From contig CALABM010000065.1 of assembly GCA_937885815.1 (NCBI GenBank), positions 1-64,000 of the forward strand: a stretch of DNA of 64,000 nt, written 5' to 3'. The stretch comes from an uncultured Verrucomicrobiales bacterium (lineage in GTDB: Bacteria > Verrucomicrobiota > Verrucomicrobiia > Verrucomicrobiales > Akkermansiaceae). A program made the position numbers and the translations under genes. Of the stretch, positions 34,693 to 42,685 are shown piece by piece; positions within the stretch are counted from its first letter, which is position 1, and every line of letters starts with the position of its first letter. The notes beneath the pieces are model-generated. The model saw only the letters and a program-made list of their open reading frames with translations. It was not told the origin of the DNA and made no database searches.

Positions 34693-37140
34693 ATGACTGA
34701 GCATTCTCCGGAAATACTCGCGCCTGCCGGCAATTGGGATTGTGTACGTGCCGCTGTGGCAAATGGGGCACATGCAGTTTATTTCGGGTTAGATCAGTTC
34801 AATGCCCGCATGAGGGCAGACAATTTCACTAGGGATGACCTTCGTTCTTTAGTTCCCTTTCTTCATGAGTGCGGAGTAAGGGCCTATGTGACGATGAATG
34901 TTCTCATCTTCCCGGCAGAGATGCATGAAGCGCTCAGCTACGTGGATGCTCTGGATGAAGCCGGAGTAGACGGTGTAATCGTCCAAGACCTAGGGTTGGC
35001 TGCCCTTATCAGCAAATATCGCCGCGAAGGGCGCTGGAAGATTGAGCTGCATATCTCCACTCAAATGACGGTAAGCAGTCCTGAAGCGGTGCGCTGGGTG
35101 GATGAAATGTTTGACCCGCAGCAGATTGTGCTCTCCCGAGAGCTGTCACTCAAGGAAATCGAGGCTTGTGCCAAGGCAACAAGTAAACCCATTGAGGTAT
35201 TCTGCCACGGCGCGCTATGCGTGGCTTATTCCGGCCAGTGCCTTACCAGCGAGAGTCTTGGGCAGCGGAGTGCGAACCGTGGCGAATGTGCTCAGGCTTG
35301 CCGTATGCCGTACCGCCTGGAAGTGGACGGCCGCTTGCGTGACCTCGGCGAGCGCCGCTATATTTTCTCTCCCCAGGACCTCTGTGCTTTGGAGCGAGTC
35401 CCGGAGCTCCTTTCAGCGGGCGTTCGCAGTTTTAAGATAGAAGGCCGCTTGAAGAGCCCGGAATATGTGGCGGCTACCACGAGAGCATACCGCCGCGCAT
35501 TGGACGCAGCGCTGGCTGGCCGCGCTGTGCCGCAGAATAAAAAGACTGCTGATTTATACGCCATGCAGATGTCCTTCTCGCGCGGCTTTTCATTTGGCTG
35601 GCTTGATGGCACAGACCATCCGCTGCTCACACACGGGCGTTTCGGCAAGAAGAGAGGCGCACTTGCCGGGAGAATCATACGAGCAGGTGAAGGTTGGGTG
35701 GAGCTGGAAGGTGTTCCTGCTATGCCCATAGCCCCCGGGGATGGGTTCGTGATAGACGCCGGTCAGGATAGAAATGAGGAGCAGGGCGGGCGTATATGGA
35801 AGGTGCAGGGCACACGCCTGTTCTTCCACGGTAAAGGCAGCCATATAGACTGGCGTTATGTTCGCCCGGGTAACCTGTTATGGAAAACGGCGGATCCTGC
35901 GCTGGATAAGTTCCTGCATGGCACATGGTGTAACTTTGCTCGGAAGGTAGAAGCTCCATCCATGCAGCTTTTTATTCATTTTACCGGGCGTATGGGTGGT
36001 GAATTGAGGGCTGAATGCAATGGCATAAGCGTGGGTAGTGGTCAGCCTCTAGAACCCGCTGAAAAACGCCCGTTGACACGTGAAGTTATCGAAGCTCAGT
36101 TCTCTCGCTTAGGTGGTACAGGGTACAGTCTTGGCGCTTGTACTTATGAGCTGGAGGAGGGACTGATGCTGCCGCTGAGTATTCTGAACCGTATGCGCCG
36201 CGAGCTGGTGGAGGCGCTTCCGGCGGCAAGCAATGAAAGCACCGTTCGCGCTCCTATGGCCTGGCCCGGTTGGCAGGGTGATTTTGCACCTATCAAAGCC
36301 ACGGATAAATATCGTTTGTCTGTCCTCTGCCGTGAAGCTGAACAGGCATATGCGGCAGCGGCAGTCGGAGTGAAGCGCATCTATCTTGATTTTAAGGATA
36401 TGCGCCAACTTGCTCCGGTAGCAGAAAAGATTCGTGCAGACTATCCCGGAACAGCCGTTTGGATTGCTACGCTGCGCATCATGAAGCCACGTGAAAACGG
36501 CTACTTTAAGTTCATTCATGCAGCTCAGCCGGATGGCGTTCTGGTGCGTAATCATGGTGCTGCGCTTCACTTCAAGGAAAAGGGTATCCCCATGGTGGCG
36601 GACTTCTCCCTGAATGCCGCTAATCCGGAAAGTGTAAAAGTTCTCCGTAAGTACGGCATGCGTAGCGTCACCGTTTCCTATGACCTGAACGCCCACCAGC
36701 TTGCAGACCTGTTGCGCAGCTGCTGCGGCCCGGAACTGGAGCTCACCCTGCATCAGCATATGCCCATGTTCCATACGGAGCACTGTGTCTACTGTACCTT
36801 CCTGTCACAAGGCCACAGCTTCAAAGATTGTGGACAGCCCTGTGAACACCACAGAGTGCGTGTAATGGACCGAACCTACGCTATGCACTACCTGCGCAGT
36901 GATGAAGGCTGCCGCAATACTCTCTTTAATGGTCAGGCTCAGTCAGCCGCTCGCTACGTGGCAGGTATGCGCCGCATGGGGCTCACGCGTTTCCGCCTAG
37001 AACTGTTGGAAGAAACGCCGGAACAGACCGAAGCGCTCATCTCTGCGTACAGACTCCTCATGCGTGATAAAATTACCCCGGAGCAACTGCTCGAACAAGT
37101 GGACGCTCTGGACAGAATCGGCGTAACAGAAACAAAATAA
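34693..37140 (+). CDS. Peptidase U32 family protein (RlhA/YdcP-like)
   Basis: 815 residues. The N-terminal part opens with EILAPAGNWDCVRAAVANGAHAVYFG and holds the U32 signature (IEVFCHGALCVAYSGQC), FIGHTER-type cysteines (NRGECAQACRMPYRL) and KIEGRLKSPEYVA. A DUF3656-like middle follows, then a second barrel-like region with cysteines CVYCTFLSQGHSFKDCGQPCE. The multiple cysteines fit an Fe-S cluster, as known for U32 RNA hydroxylases (RlhA, TrhP). The length and layout resemble RlhA (23S rRNA C2501 hydroxylation), but this one is longer; substrate not certain. Confidence 0.87.
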   Translation: MTEHSPEILAPAGNWDCVRAAVANGAHAVYFGLDQFNARMRADNFTRDDLRSLVPFLHECGVRAYVTMNVLIFPAEMHEALSYVDALDEAGVDGVIVQDLGLAALISKYRREGRWKIELHISTQMTVSSPEAVRWVDEMFDPQQIVLSRELSLKEIEACAKATSKPIEVFCHGALCVAYSGQCLTSESLGQRSANRGECAQACRMPYRLEVDGRLRDLGERRYIFSPQDLCALERVPELLSAGVRSFKIEGRLKSPEYVAATTRAYRRALDAALAGRAVPQNKKTADLYAMQMSFSRGFSFGWLDGTDHPLLTHGRFGKKRGALAGRIIRAGEGWVELEGVPAMPIAPGDGFVIDAGQDRNEEQGGRIWKVQGTRLFFHGKGSHIDWRYVRPGNLLWKTADPALDKFLHGTWCNFARKVEAPSMQLFIHFTGRMGGELRAECNGISVGSGQPLEPAEKRPLTREVIEAQFSRLGGTGYSLGACTYELEEGLMLPLSILNRMRRELVEALPAASNESTVRAPMAWPGWQGDFAPIKATDKYRLSVLCREAEQAYAAAAVGVKRIYLDFKDMRQLAPVAEKIRADYPGTAVWIATLRIMKPRENGYFKFIHAAQPDGVLVRNHGAALHFKEKGIPMVADFSLNAANPESVKVLRKYGMRSVTVSYDLNAHQLADLLRSCCGPELELTLHQHMPMFHTEHCVYCTFLSQGHSFKDCGQPCEHHRVRVMDRTYAMHYLRSDEGCRNTLFNGQAQSAARYVAGMRRMGLTRFRLELLEETPEQTEALISAYRLLMRDKITPEQLLEQVDALDRIGVTETK

Positions 37141-37151
37141 ATCAGCACTGT

Positions 37152-38435
37152 ATGGAATTACCGGTTAAAAATCATAAGCGTGGGCTTTGGACTCTCAGCC
37201 CTCTGCTCGTATTTTTCCTTATCTACGTGATTACTTCCGTCGTAGCGGGAGATTTCTATAAGATGCCCGTCACTGTGGCTTTCATGGCCGCATCTGCGTG
37301 GGCCTTTGTTGTAAGCAAGCCCGCGCGCCTGGGCTTGCGAATAGAGCGCTTCTCTAAGGGCGCAGCGAATGCCAACATCATGATGATGGTCTGGATTTTC
37401 ATTCTCGCCGGCGCCTTTGCCGGAGCCGCTAAATTCATTGGCTCTGTGGACTCAACTGTAAATTTGACCCTTTCTGTACTGCCGCCGAATATGATTCCTG
37501 CGGGTATTTTCATAGCCGCTTGCCTCATCTCTCTTTCCATCGGTACCTCAGTTGGGACGATTGTGGCGCTCATGCCGGTTGCTGCCGGTGTGGCCACCAG
37601 CAGTGGTCTTCCGCTGCCGCTCATGGCCGGCATTGTGGTAGGCGGCGCGTTCTTTGGTGATAACCTTTCCTTTATTTCGGACACCACTATCGCGGCAACC
37701 CGTACACAAGGGTGCCTCATGAGGGATAAGTTCCGTGCCAATTTCAGAATCGTCATTCCTGCAGCTCTGCTGGTTCTTGTCGTCTATATCATTCTTGGCT
37801 GGCAGTATGCCGCCCCGGTAGAGGTTGGCGCTATTGCATGGTCTCGCGTTATTCCTTATCTTCTTGTGCTGATTACGGCTCTTTGTGGTGTGAATGTGAT
37901 GCTGGTACTGATTTTAGGCATTCTCTCCACCGGCCTTCTTTCCCTCTGCTCCAGCGAATTAAGCTTACTTGCATGGGCCGGTGCCATGGGCAAGGGTATG
38001 ACGGATATGGGGGAACTCATTATCGTGACACTTTTGGCAGGCGGCATGCTTGAACTCATTCGCTATAACGGTGGCATTCAGTATGTTATCCGCATTCTCT
38101 CTTCTCGTGTCCGCACCAGACGTGGAGCTGAGCTTACCATTTCTACAGCGGTTGCCATCGCCAATCTCTGCACGGCGAATAATACTGTCGCCATCGTAAC
38201 GGTAGGTGACATATCCCGCCGAATATCGGAATGCTTCGGCATTCCCCCGCAGCGTGCTGCCAGCCTGCTGGACACGACCTCCTGTGTAATACAAGGGCTT
38301 ATCCCTTATGGAGCGCAGCTTCTGATGGGGGCATCTCTTGCCGCCATCAGTGCTCTTGATATCATTCCCTACCTCTATTATAATTTTGCGCTCGCTCTTT
38401 CTTGCCTGCTGTTCATTCTCTTTAAACGTGGCTAA
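37152..38435 (+). CDS. NhaC-family Na+/H+ antiporter
   Basis: 427-residue inner-membrane protein with about eleven hydrophobic segments. Family-typical stretches include FVVSKPARLGLRIERFSKGA, the NhaC-like ISLSIGTSVGTIVALMPVAAG, VVGGAFFGDNLSFISDTTIA and NLCTANNTVAIVTVGDIS. It probably exchanges Na+ or organic substrates for H+ in pH or sodium homeostasis. It starts 11 bases after the U32 gene and ends at a bidirectional terminator. Confidence 0.9.
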   Translation: MELPVKNHKRGLWTLSPLLVFFLIYVITSVVAGDFYKMPVTVAFMAASAWAFVVSKPARLGLRIERFSKGAANANIMMMVWIFILAGAFAGAAKFIGSVDSTVNLTLSVLPPNMIPAGIFIAACLISLSIGTSVGTIVALMPVAAGVATSSGLPLPLMAGIVVGGAFFGDNLSFISDTTIAATRTQGCLMRDKFRANFRIVIPAALLVLVVYIILGWQYAAPVEVGAIAWSRVIPYLLVLITALCGVNVMLVLILGILSTGLLSLCSSELSLLAWAGAMGKGMTDMGELIIVTLLAGGMLELIRYNGGIQYVIRILSSRVRTRRGAELTISTAVAIANLCTANNTVAIVTVGDISRRISECFGIPPQRAASLLDTTSCVIQGLIPYGAQLLMGASLAAISALDIIPYLYYNFALALSCLLFILFKRG

Positions 38436-38457
38436 ACTGCGATATTCCAAGTAAAAA

Positions 38458-38493
38458 AGAGCCTCCGTCCGCATAAGTGCGAACGGAGGCTCT
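38458..38493. terminator. Bidirectional terminator between nhaC-type gene and His-rich lipoprotein gene
   Basis: An 11-base-pair stem AGAGCCTCCGT/ACGGAGGCTCT with an inner CGCA/TGCG pairing, flanked by A6 on the left and T7 on the right, so it works for both converging transcripts. Confidence 0.92.
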
Positions 38494-38507
38494 TTTTTTA
38501 GTTTATC

Positions 38508-38687
38508 TTATCTATGGTGACCATGGCGTGGAGCATGGTAGTGCCCATGTCCGCCCGGATGGTACATACCGTGTCCCGGATTGCTGTAATGGGGATGTCC
38601 TACGCGGTGATGGTGGTGGTAACAGCAGGAGCTCAGGCTCATAAGACCGGCTATGGCGATGAATGCGACGATGAGTTTCTTGTTCAT
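38508..38687 (-). CDS. Small histidine-rich lipoprotein
   Basis: 59 residues, ATG at 38687 and TAA at 38508-38510. A lipoprotein signal peptide (MNKKLIVAFIAIAGLMSLSSC) ends in a lipobox (LSSC). The mature ~38 residues hold 14 histidines together with Gly, Pro and Tyr (HHHHRVGHPHYSNPGHGMYH and then a similar His-rich end). Such a peptide would bind Zn, Ni or Cu at the membrane or cell surface; this is inferred from composition. It is flanked by terminators on both sides and is a single-gene unit. Upstream, minus-strand TTGACG-N16-TTAAAT or TTGCAT-N17-TATTAA could drive it, leaving a leader of about 40-60 bases. Confidence 0.8.
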   Translation of the reverse strand: MNKKLIVAFIAIAGLMSLSSCCYHHHHRVGHPHYSNPGHGMYHPGGHGHYHAPRHGHHR

Positions 38688-38810
38688 GGTGTATTATTGT
38701 GTTTGTGTTAGTTTATAATAGAATGGTTAATAACTGATAATTATTTAACATGCAAAACTGTCCACGTCAAGCAAAAAAATCAAAAAAATGACTGTAAGTC
38801 AAAAAAAAAC

Positions 38811-38831
38811 GCCGGCCTTATACAGACCGGC
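38811..38831 (-). terminator. Terminator of the 38851-39903 gene
   Basis: Short stem GCCGG/CCGGC (one further pair after a mismatch) with, on the minus strand, a run of nine T immediately after it (preceded by CG). It lies 20 bases past the stop codon. Confidence 0.75.
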
Positions 38832-38850
38832 ATGAGGAAAAGGATATTGC

Positions 38851-39903
38851 TTACTCCCGAGGGCGCTCTCTAAGAGGCACTGCGTGAAACGGCTGCGGCT
38901 TGGGGCCATCATATCTGGGATTCATGGAAGCGATATGCTCATTACTAATCGTAAAAGTGAAGGTGCCGCCTTCAGCTGTTCCGTTAGCATCCAGAATATG
39001 GTCAAAAACGCAGATAGGGGTATTCCCCTGGGTTTCAGGTGCCACGAAAATACCTATAGCCATAGAGGGACGACGCAGGCCTTCACGATTTTCAATTTTA
39101 TAAGTGATGGTATTCACCCCACGCTTAAGACCACCGGAAATGACATCGGCGCGGCGTTCGTCATCGAATTCATGGAGAGATACACCGTTAATCGTCATTT
39201 CAATCACACGGCCGGGGCAATCCACAAACACCTTGCCGATGAGAGCAGGGGATGAGCATGCAGGAGGGGTGGGAGGAATACGATCATACGGCTGGAAGCC
39301 ATCCTGTTCTTTCAGCAGCTCTATATCACGTGCATGCAGGCGCTGCCGCACCTCGGGCAAGCGGCTAAGGTTGAAAAGGCGCGTCTGGTCTAACTTCCAT
39401 CTTCCTCCTTCATACACAAATTCAAGCACGAAGGCATTTTCCTCAGCGCGGCCATCGCCCAGCTGAACACGCCCCACATAAGTGCAAGCCATCGTGTAGC
39501 CATTGCACCCCTGAAGACTCCCCACATAGGCGAAATTTTCCAGCTTAGGTGCCTCCTGCGCCTCACGGAAGAAATCGCGGGGGAAGGTGCCTCTCTGAGA
39601 AACGATGAGATTACGCACCTTCATCTGTCTGGAATTGGAAGTTGTGGAACGCCATGCTTGTTCATTGCCACGAATAAGGCTAATTCTCCAGGTGTTATAA
39701 ACGGTTTCCGCAGTACTGCGGGCACGAGCCTGATCCGGCACAATAAAGCGATTAGCGGATGGCGCAGATGATGGCTGCGCGGGCCCGGCCTGCTGAGCAG
39801 CGCGGCGGCGCATCTCAGCTTCGATGGCAGCCGGGGTTGCAGCCTGCACGGCATGACTTATCACAGCACCCGCGAGAACTAATGACGAAAAAAATGCTCT
39901 CAT
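38851..39903 (-). CDS. Secreted protein of unknown function
   Basis: 350 residues from the ATG at 39903, which opens a signal peptide (MRAFFSSLVLAGAVISHAVQA). The first half has a segment SLIRGNEQAWRSTTSNSRQMKVRNLIVSQRG (in part) and a beta-rich fold, possibly NTF2-like (FVYEGGRWKLDQTRLFNL). The second half looks like a jelly-roll or galactose-binding-like beta domain (VFVDCPGRVIEMTINGVSLHEF, GLKRGVNTITYKIEN). I do not recognise a family. The promoter is back to back with that of the esterase-like gene at 39968. Confidence 0.78.
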   Translation of the reverse strand: MRAFFSSLVLAGAVISHAVQAATPAAIEAEMRRRAAQQAGPAQPSSAPSANRFIVPDQARARSTAETVYNTWRISLIRGNEQAWRSTTSNSRQMKVRNLIVSQRGTFPRDFFREAQEAPKLENFAYVGSLQGCNGYTMACTYVGRVQLGDGRAEENAFVLEFVYEGGRWKLDQTRLFNLSRLPEVRQRLHARDIELLKEQDGFQPYDRIPPTPPACSSPALIGKVFVDCPGRVIEMTINGVSLHEFDDERRADVISGGLKRGVNTITYKIENREGLRRPSMAIGIFVAPETQGNTPICVFDHILDANGTAEGGTFTFTISNEHIASMNPRYDGPKPQPFHAVPLRERPRE

Positions 39904-39913
39904 AACTTCATAC

Positions 39914-39942
39914 AAACTACTACAGGCTTGCCTTTTTGGCAA
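39914..39942 (-). promoter_or_regulatory. Promoter of the secreted-protein gene (divergent)
   Basis: Minus-strand TTGCCA, 17-base spacer, TAGTTT, 10 bases before the ATG at 39903. Its -35 box forms half of the inverted repeat CTTGCC-TTTTT-GGCAAG (39927-39943). Confidence 0.5.
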
Positions 39943-39958
39943 GAAAATAGCATACTAT
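39929..39958 (+). promoter_or_regulatory. Promoter of the esterase-like gene (divergent)
   Basis: TTGCCT, 18-base spacer, TACTAT, 9 bases before the ATG at 39968. It overlaps the opposing promoter's -35 region, so the two polymerases would compete for the same 16-base stretch. Confidence 0.45.
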
Positions 39959-39967
39959 TGGTACGTT

Positions 39968-40852
39968 ATGACGCCCTTTTCAGATAGTGGAGAAAATGAG
40001 GAGCTTTCCGCCGGCCGCAAGCTGCTGAAAGAACGCCCTTCATTTGTGTGGAAACGCTTTGCGGATGGCGCTGAGCTGCGCGTCTGGATGTTTGCTCCAC
40101 CCGGACACACGGCCTCCGCCTTCATGCCTGCCGTGATGTTCTTCCATGGTGGCATGTGGGCAGTGGATTTCGGCGAGGAGTTTATTTCATGGGCTCTGCA
40201 CCTTTCATCCCGAGGTATTGTCTGCCTCATACCGGAATACCGCACACACGCGTGCTATGACGTCTCGGCCAATGATATTATCCAAGACGGCATAGATGCT
40301 TGGCGCTGGATTCATCATAACGCCAACGGGCTGGGCATAGACCAATACTCCATTACTCTGGCAGGAGCTGATGCCGGTGGCCTGATGGCCCTGAACGCCG
40401 CCATGCAGCCCATGCTTCAGACCCGCCGCTGGTGGAAAATAGGCAGTAAGGATGAGTTACCCTTGCAGCCTGCTTGCGTGGCCATTTTCCGAGGCATTTT
40501 AGATGTACATGCTCCGGAAGCTCGCCTGCTGAATATTAAGACTGAGGTGACGAATCCGGACTCTATTAACCCTTGCGCTCTTCTGCGCCGCTACCTCCCG
40601 CCGCTTTTCTGTGCACACGGCCTTGTAGACCCGCTTCAGGACTACGCCATGCGTGAATGGTTCTGCGATGAATGGCGGGCTCTCGGTAATGAGGCGGAGC
40701 TCGTTCTATGCCCCGGTGGCGACCACACACTCGCGCAGTTTTCCGTGAATCCTACCGTGTTTGAGCTGATTCTGCTGGCGTGGGAAAACTTCATGGCGGA
40801 TCAGGGTATCTGGCCCGTCAGTGCCGTGGAGGATAGTGCCCTCATGAGTTAA
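39968..40852 (+). CDS. Alpha/beta-hydrolase of HSL/esterase type with Asp in the nucleophile position
   Basis: 294 residues, no signal peptide. The fold markers of hormone-sensitive-lipase-type esterases are present: oxyanion HGGMW (residues 60-64), GIVCLIPEYRTH, and late catalytic residues D221 (HGLVDPLQD) and H253 (GGDHTLAQF). The nucleophile elbow, normally G-D-S-A-G-G, reads G-A-D-A-G-G (133-138): aspartate stands where serine is expected. The codon is GAT, not one base from a Ser codon. It is either inactive or uses Asp as haloalkane dehalogenases do. The fold call is firm; activity is unknown. Confidence 0.85.
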   Translation: MTPFSDSGENEELSAGRKLLKERPSFVWKRFADGAELRVWMFAPPGHTASAFMPAVMFFHGGMWAVDFGEEFISWALHLSSRGIVCLIPEYRTHACYDVSANDIIQDGIDAWRWIHHNANGLGIDQYSITLAGADAGGLMALNAAMQPMLQTRRWWKIGSKDELPLQPACVAIFRGILDVHAPEARLLNIKTEVTNPDSINPCALLRRYLPPLFCAHGLVDPLQDYAMREWFCDEWRALGNEAELVLCPGGDHTLAQFSVNPTVFELILLAWENFMADQGIWPVSAVEDSALMS

Positions 40853-40946
40853 ATCCGTTAAAAGAAATGTCACGTCCTTTGTCGTTGTACACATCAGCAA
40901 CCGCTTCGGTATAAACAGGGCTCCATAACCCATTCTGAACATACGC

Positions 40947-40977
40947 TTGACTTTCCGAGCCATTCCTGTCATTATAG
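40947..40977 (+). promoter_or_regulatory. Promoter of the 40985-44731 group
   Basis: TTGACT, 18-19-base spacer, ATTATA/TTATAG, ending 7-8 bases before the ATG at 40985. The rest of the 132-base gap holds no gene. Confidence 0.5.
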
Positions 40978-40984
40978 TGACGAG

Positions 40985-41509
40985 ATGAAAAACCGTTTAT
41001 TTGTATTGCTTGTAAGTGCCTGCATGCTGGCTATCAGCCCCGTCACAGCAAATACGCGCTCCGCCGATGCTACTACTGAAGAAAGCGCTTCAGCCACCCC
41101 CTCTAATCCGCGTGCTGAGCGCCGTGAAGCGGCAAACTGGCTGAAGGATCACATGCAGATGCGCAAGCGCATTCTGACCGCGCTTAAGAAGATTAAGAAC
41201 GAGAGAACAGCTGAAAGAGGTCTGCAGGCTATTACGGCCATTTGCCGCCCGGACAATGCCGGTTCTCAGACGGCTCTGGGTGAAGTGGGAGAAGCCCCCG
41301 GTATGCCGGAAACTGAAGCCATGCAGGCACTTCTGGAGCGCAATCGCACTCAGATACGCCGCAGCGACCGCGCTATTCAAGCCGAGCTGGACAGAATTAC
41401 GGAGCTGGGCCTTGAGAACGATGAGCTTTTCTCAATGGTACGCGAAGTAATCGAGCAGACGAGCGTTCAGGAGGAGGAAGAAGAAGATTCTGAAGATTCC
41501 GATATCTAA
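40985..41509 (+). CDS. Small secreted protein with acidic C-terminus, unknown
   Basis: 174 residues. A signal peptide (MKNRLFVLLVSACMLAISPVTA) precedes a Ser/Thr-rich linker, a charged helical middle (NWLKDHMQMRKRILTALKKI) and a strongly acidic tail (EEEEEDSEDSDI). No family recognised. It leads a plus-strand group; the cysteine desulfurase starts 32 bases downstream. The charge separation (basic middle, acidic end) is the only striking feature. Confidence 0.75.
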   Translation: MKNRLFVLLVSACMLAISPVTANTRSADATTEESASATPSNPRAERREAANWLKDHMQMRKRILTALKKIKNERTAERGLQAITAICRPDNAGSQTALGEVGEAPGMPETEAMQALLERNRTQIRRSDRAIQAELDRITELGLENDELFSMVREVIEQTSVQEEEEEDSEDSDI

Positions 41510-41541
41510 GCCTCCTCTGCAGCAAAACAAAGCACATCTCC

Positions 41542-42660
41542 ATGATATACTGGGATAATAATGCTACCACGCCTCTGGCCGCTGAAGTGCTGGAAGCCAT
41601 GCTTCCGTACCTGCAAGACCGCTTCTTTAATCCCTCAGCCGCATATGGCCCGGCCCGTGCCATTCGTAAGGATATAGAAACGGCTCGTGAGCAGGTGGCG
41701 GTTCTTTTGGGCGCTCACCCGGATGAAATCATTTTCACTAGCGGTGGGACAGAAGCTACGAACGCAGCATTATCTCAGTACTCAAAAGTTCTCACACTTG
41801 CCACGGATCACCCGGCTACGCTGCGCACAGCACGCGGTGAGGCCGCCCCGGTGCTATCCAATGGCGTGGCAGATATCCCGGAATGGAAGGAAGCTCTCGA
41901 AGGGAGAGATGCCGTCAGCTTCGCCTGGGCGAATCATGAAACAGGCGTGATTCAGCCGGTCCGCACTCTCTGCGCAACTGCGACTAACGCCGGGGCGAGG
42001 GTTCATGTGGATGTGGTACAAGCTGCGGGTAAAATCCCCGTGAACGTACATGAATATGCCATAGATTACGCTTCCGCCGCGGCTCATAAGTTGCATGGGC
42101 CCAAGGGCGTGGGCTGCCTTTATGTACGCCGAGGGATAGAGTTTCCGCCATTCATAACCGGCGGGGCGCAGGAATCATACCGCCGCGCCGGCACGGAAAA
42201 TGTGGCAGGCATCATTGGCTTTGGTAAGGCGGCGGAGCTTGCCATGGCATCAGCGGAACGCTATGCAGAACTTGCGGATTTGAGAGCGCTCTTCCTGAGC
42301 GCTCTTGAAGAGGCCGGGATTAGCTATGTGGAGAATGGAGCCGGCGCTACAAGACTTCCGCATGTGCTGAATATGCGCGTGCCGGGGTGCAGCGCAGAAT
42401 CACTATCCCTCCTTCTGGAGCCGGCGGGGCTTCTGTGCTCCAACGGCTCAGCCTGCACCAGCTCAGAGCCTCATCCCAGCCACGTGCTGAAAGCTATGGG
42501 CTTAAGTGATTCTCAAATTCGGGAAAGCCTGCGCTTCTCGCTGAATCGTTACACCACCCGCGAAGAGACGGCAGAGGCTGCCCGCATCTTCATTTCAGCG
42601 GTGAAGAAAATACGTTCCGTGCAATCAGTCAATACCGGCCCCGTTATGGTCTACCGCTGA
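41542..42660 (+). CDS. Cysteine desulfurase (NifS/IscS family)
   Basis: PLP enzyme taking sulfur from cysteine for Fe-S clusters and thiolated tRNA. 372 residues with IYWDNNATTPLAAEVLEAM, the PLP lysine K183 in ASAAAHKLHGPKGVG, and the active-site cysteine C305 in LLCSNGSACTSSEPHPSHVL; the loop is of the long, class I type. No scaffold (IscU) or regulator gene is adjacent. It lies between a secreted acidic protein and comEC. Confidence 0.94.
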   Translation: MIYWDNNATTPLAAEVLEAMLPYLQDRFFNPSAAYGPARAIRKDIETAREQVAVLLGAHPDEIIFTSGGTEATNAALSQYSKVLTLATDHPATLRTARGEAAPVLSNGVADIPEWKEALEGRDAVSFAWANHETGVIQPVRTLCATATNAGARVHVDVVQAAGKIPVNVHEYAIDYASAAAHKLHGPKGVGCLYVRRGIEFPPFITGGAQESYRRAGTENVAGIIGFGKAAELAMASAERYAELADLRALFLSALEEAGISYVENGAGATRLPHVLNMRVPGCSAESLSLLLEPAGLLCSNGSACTSSEPHPSHVLKAMGLSDSQIRESLRFSLNRYTTREETAEAARIFISAVKKIRSVQSVNTGPVMVYR

Positions 42661-42685
42661 TTCCACACATTTTTACACCCACACT

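Noticed and set aside
36109..36783. 224-codon minus-strand open frame
   Set aside because: Antisense to the U32 peptidase gene.
38514..38711. 65-codon plus-strand open frame
   Set aside because: Overlaps the His-rich lipoprotein gene on the other strand; the lipoprotein has a signal peptide and lipobox, this frame has nothing.
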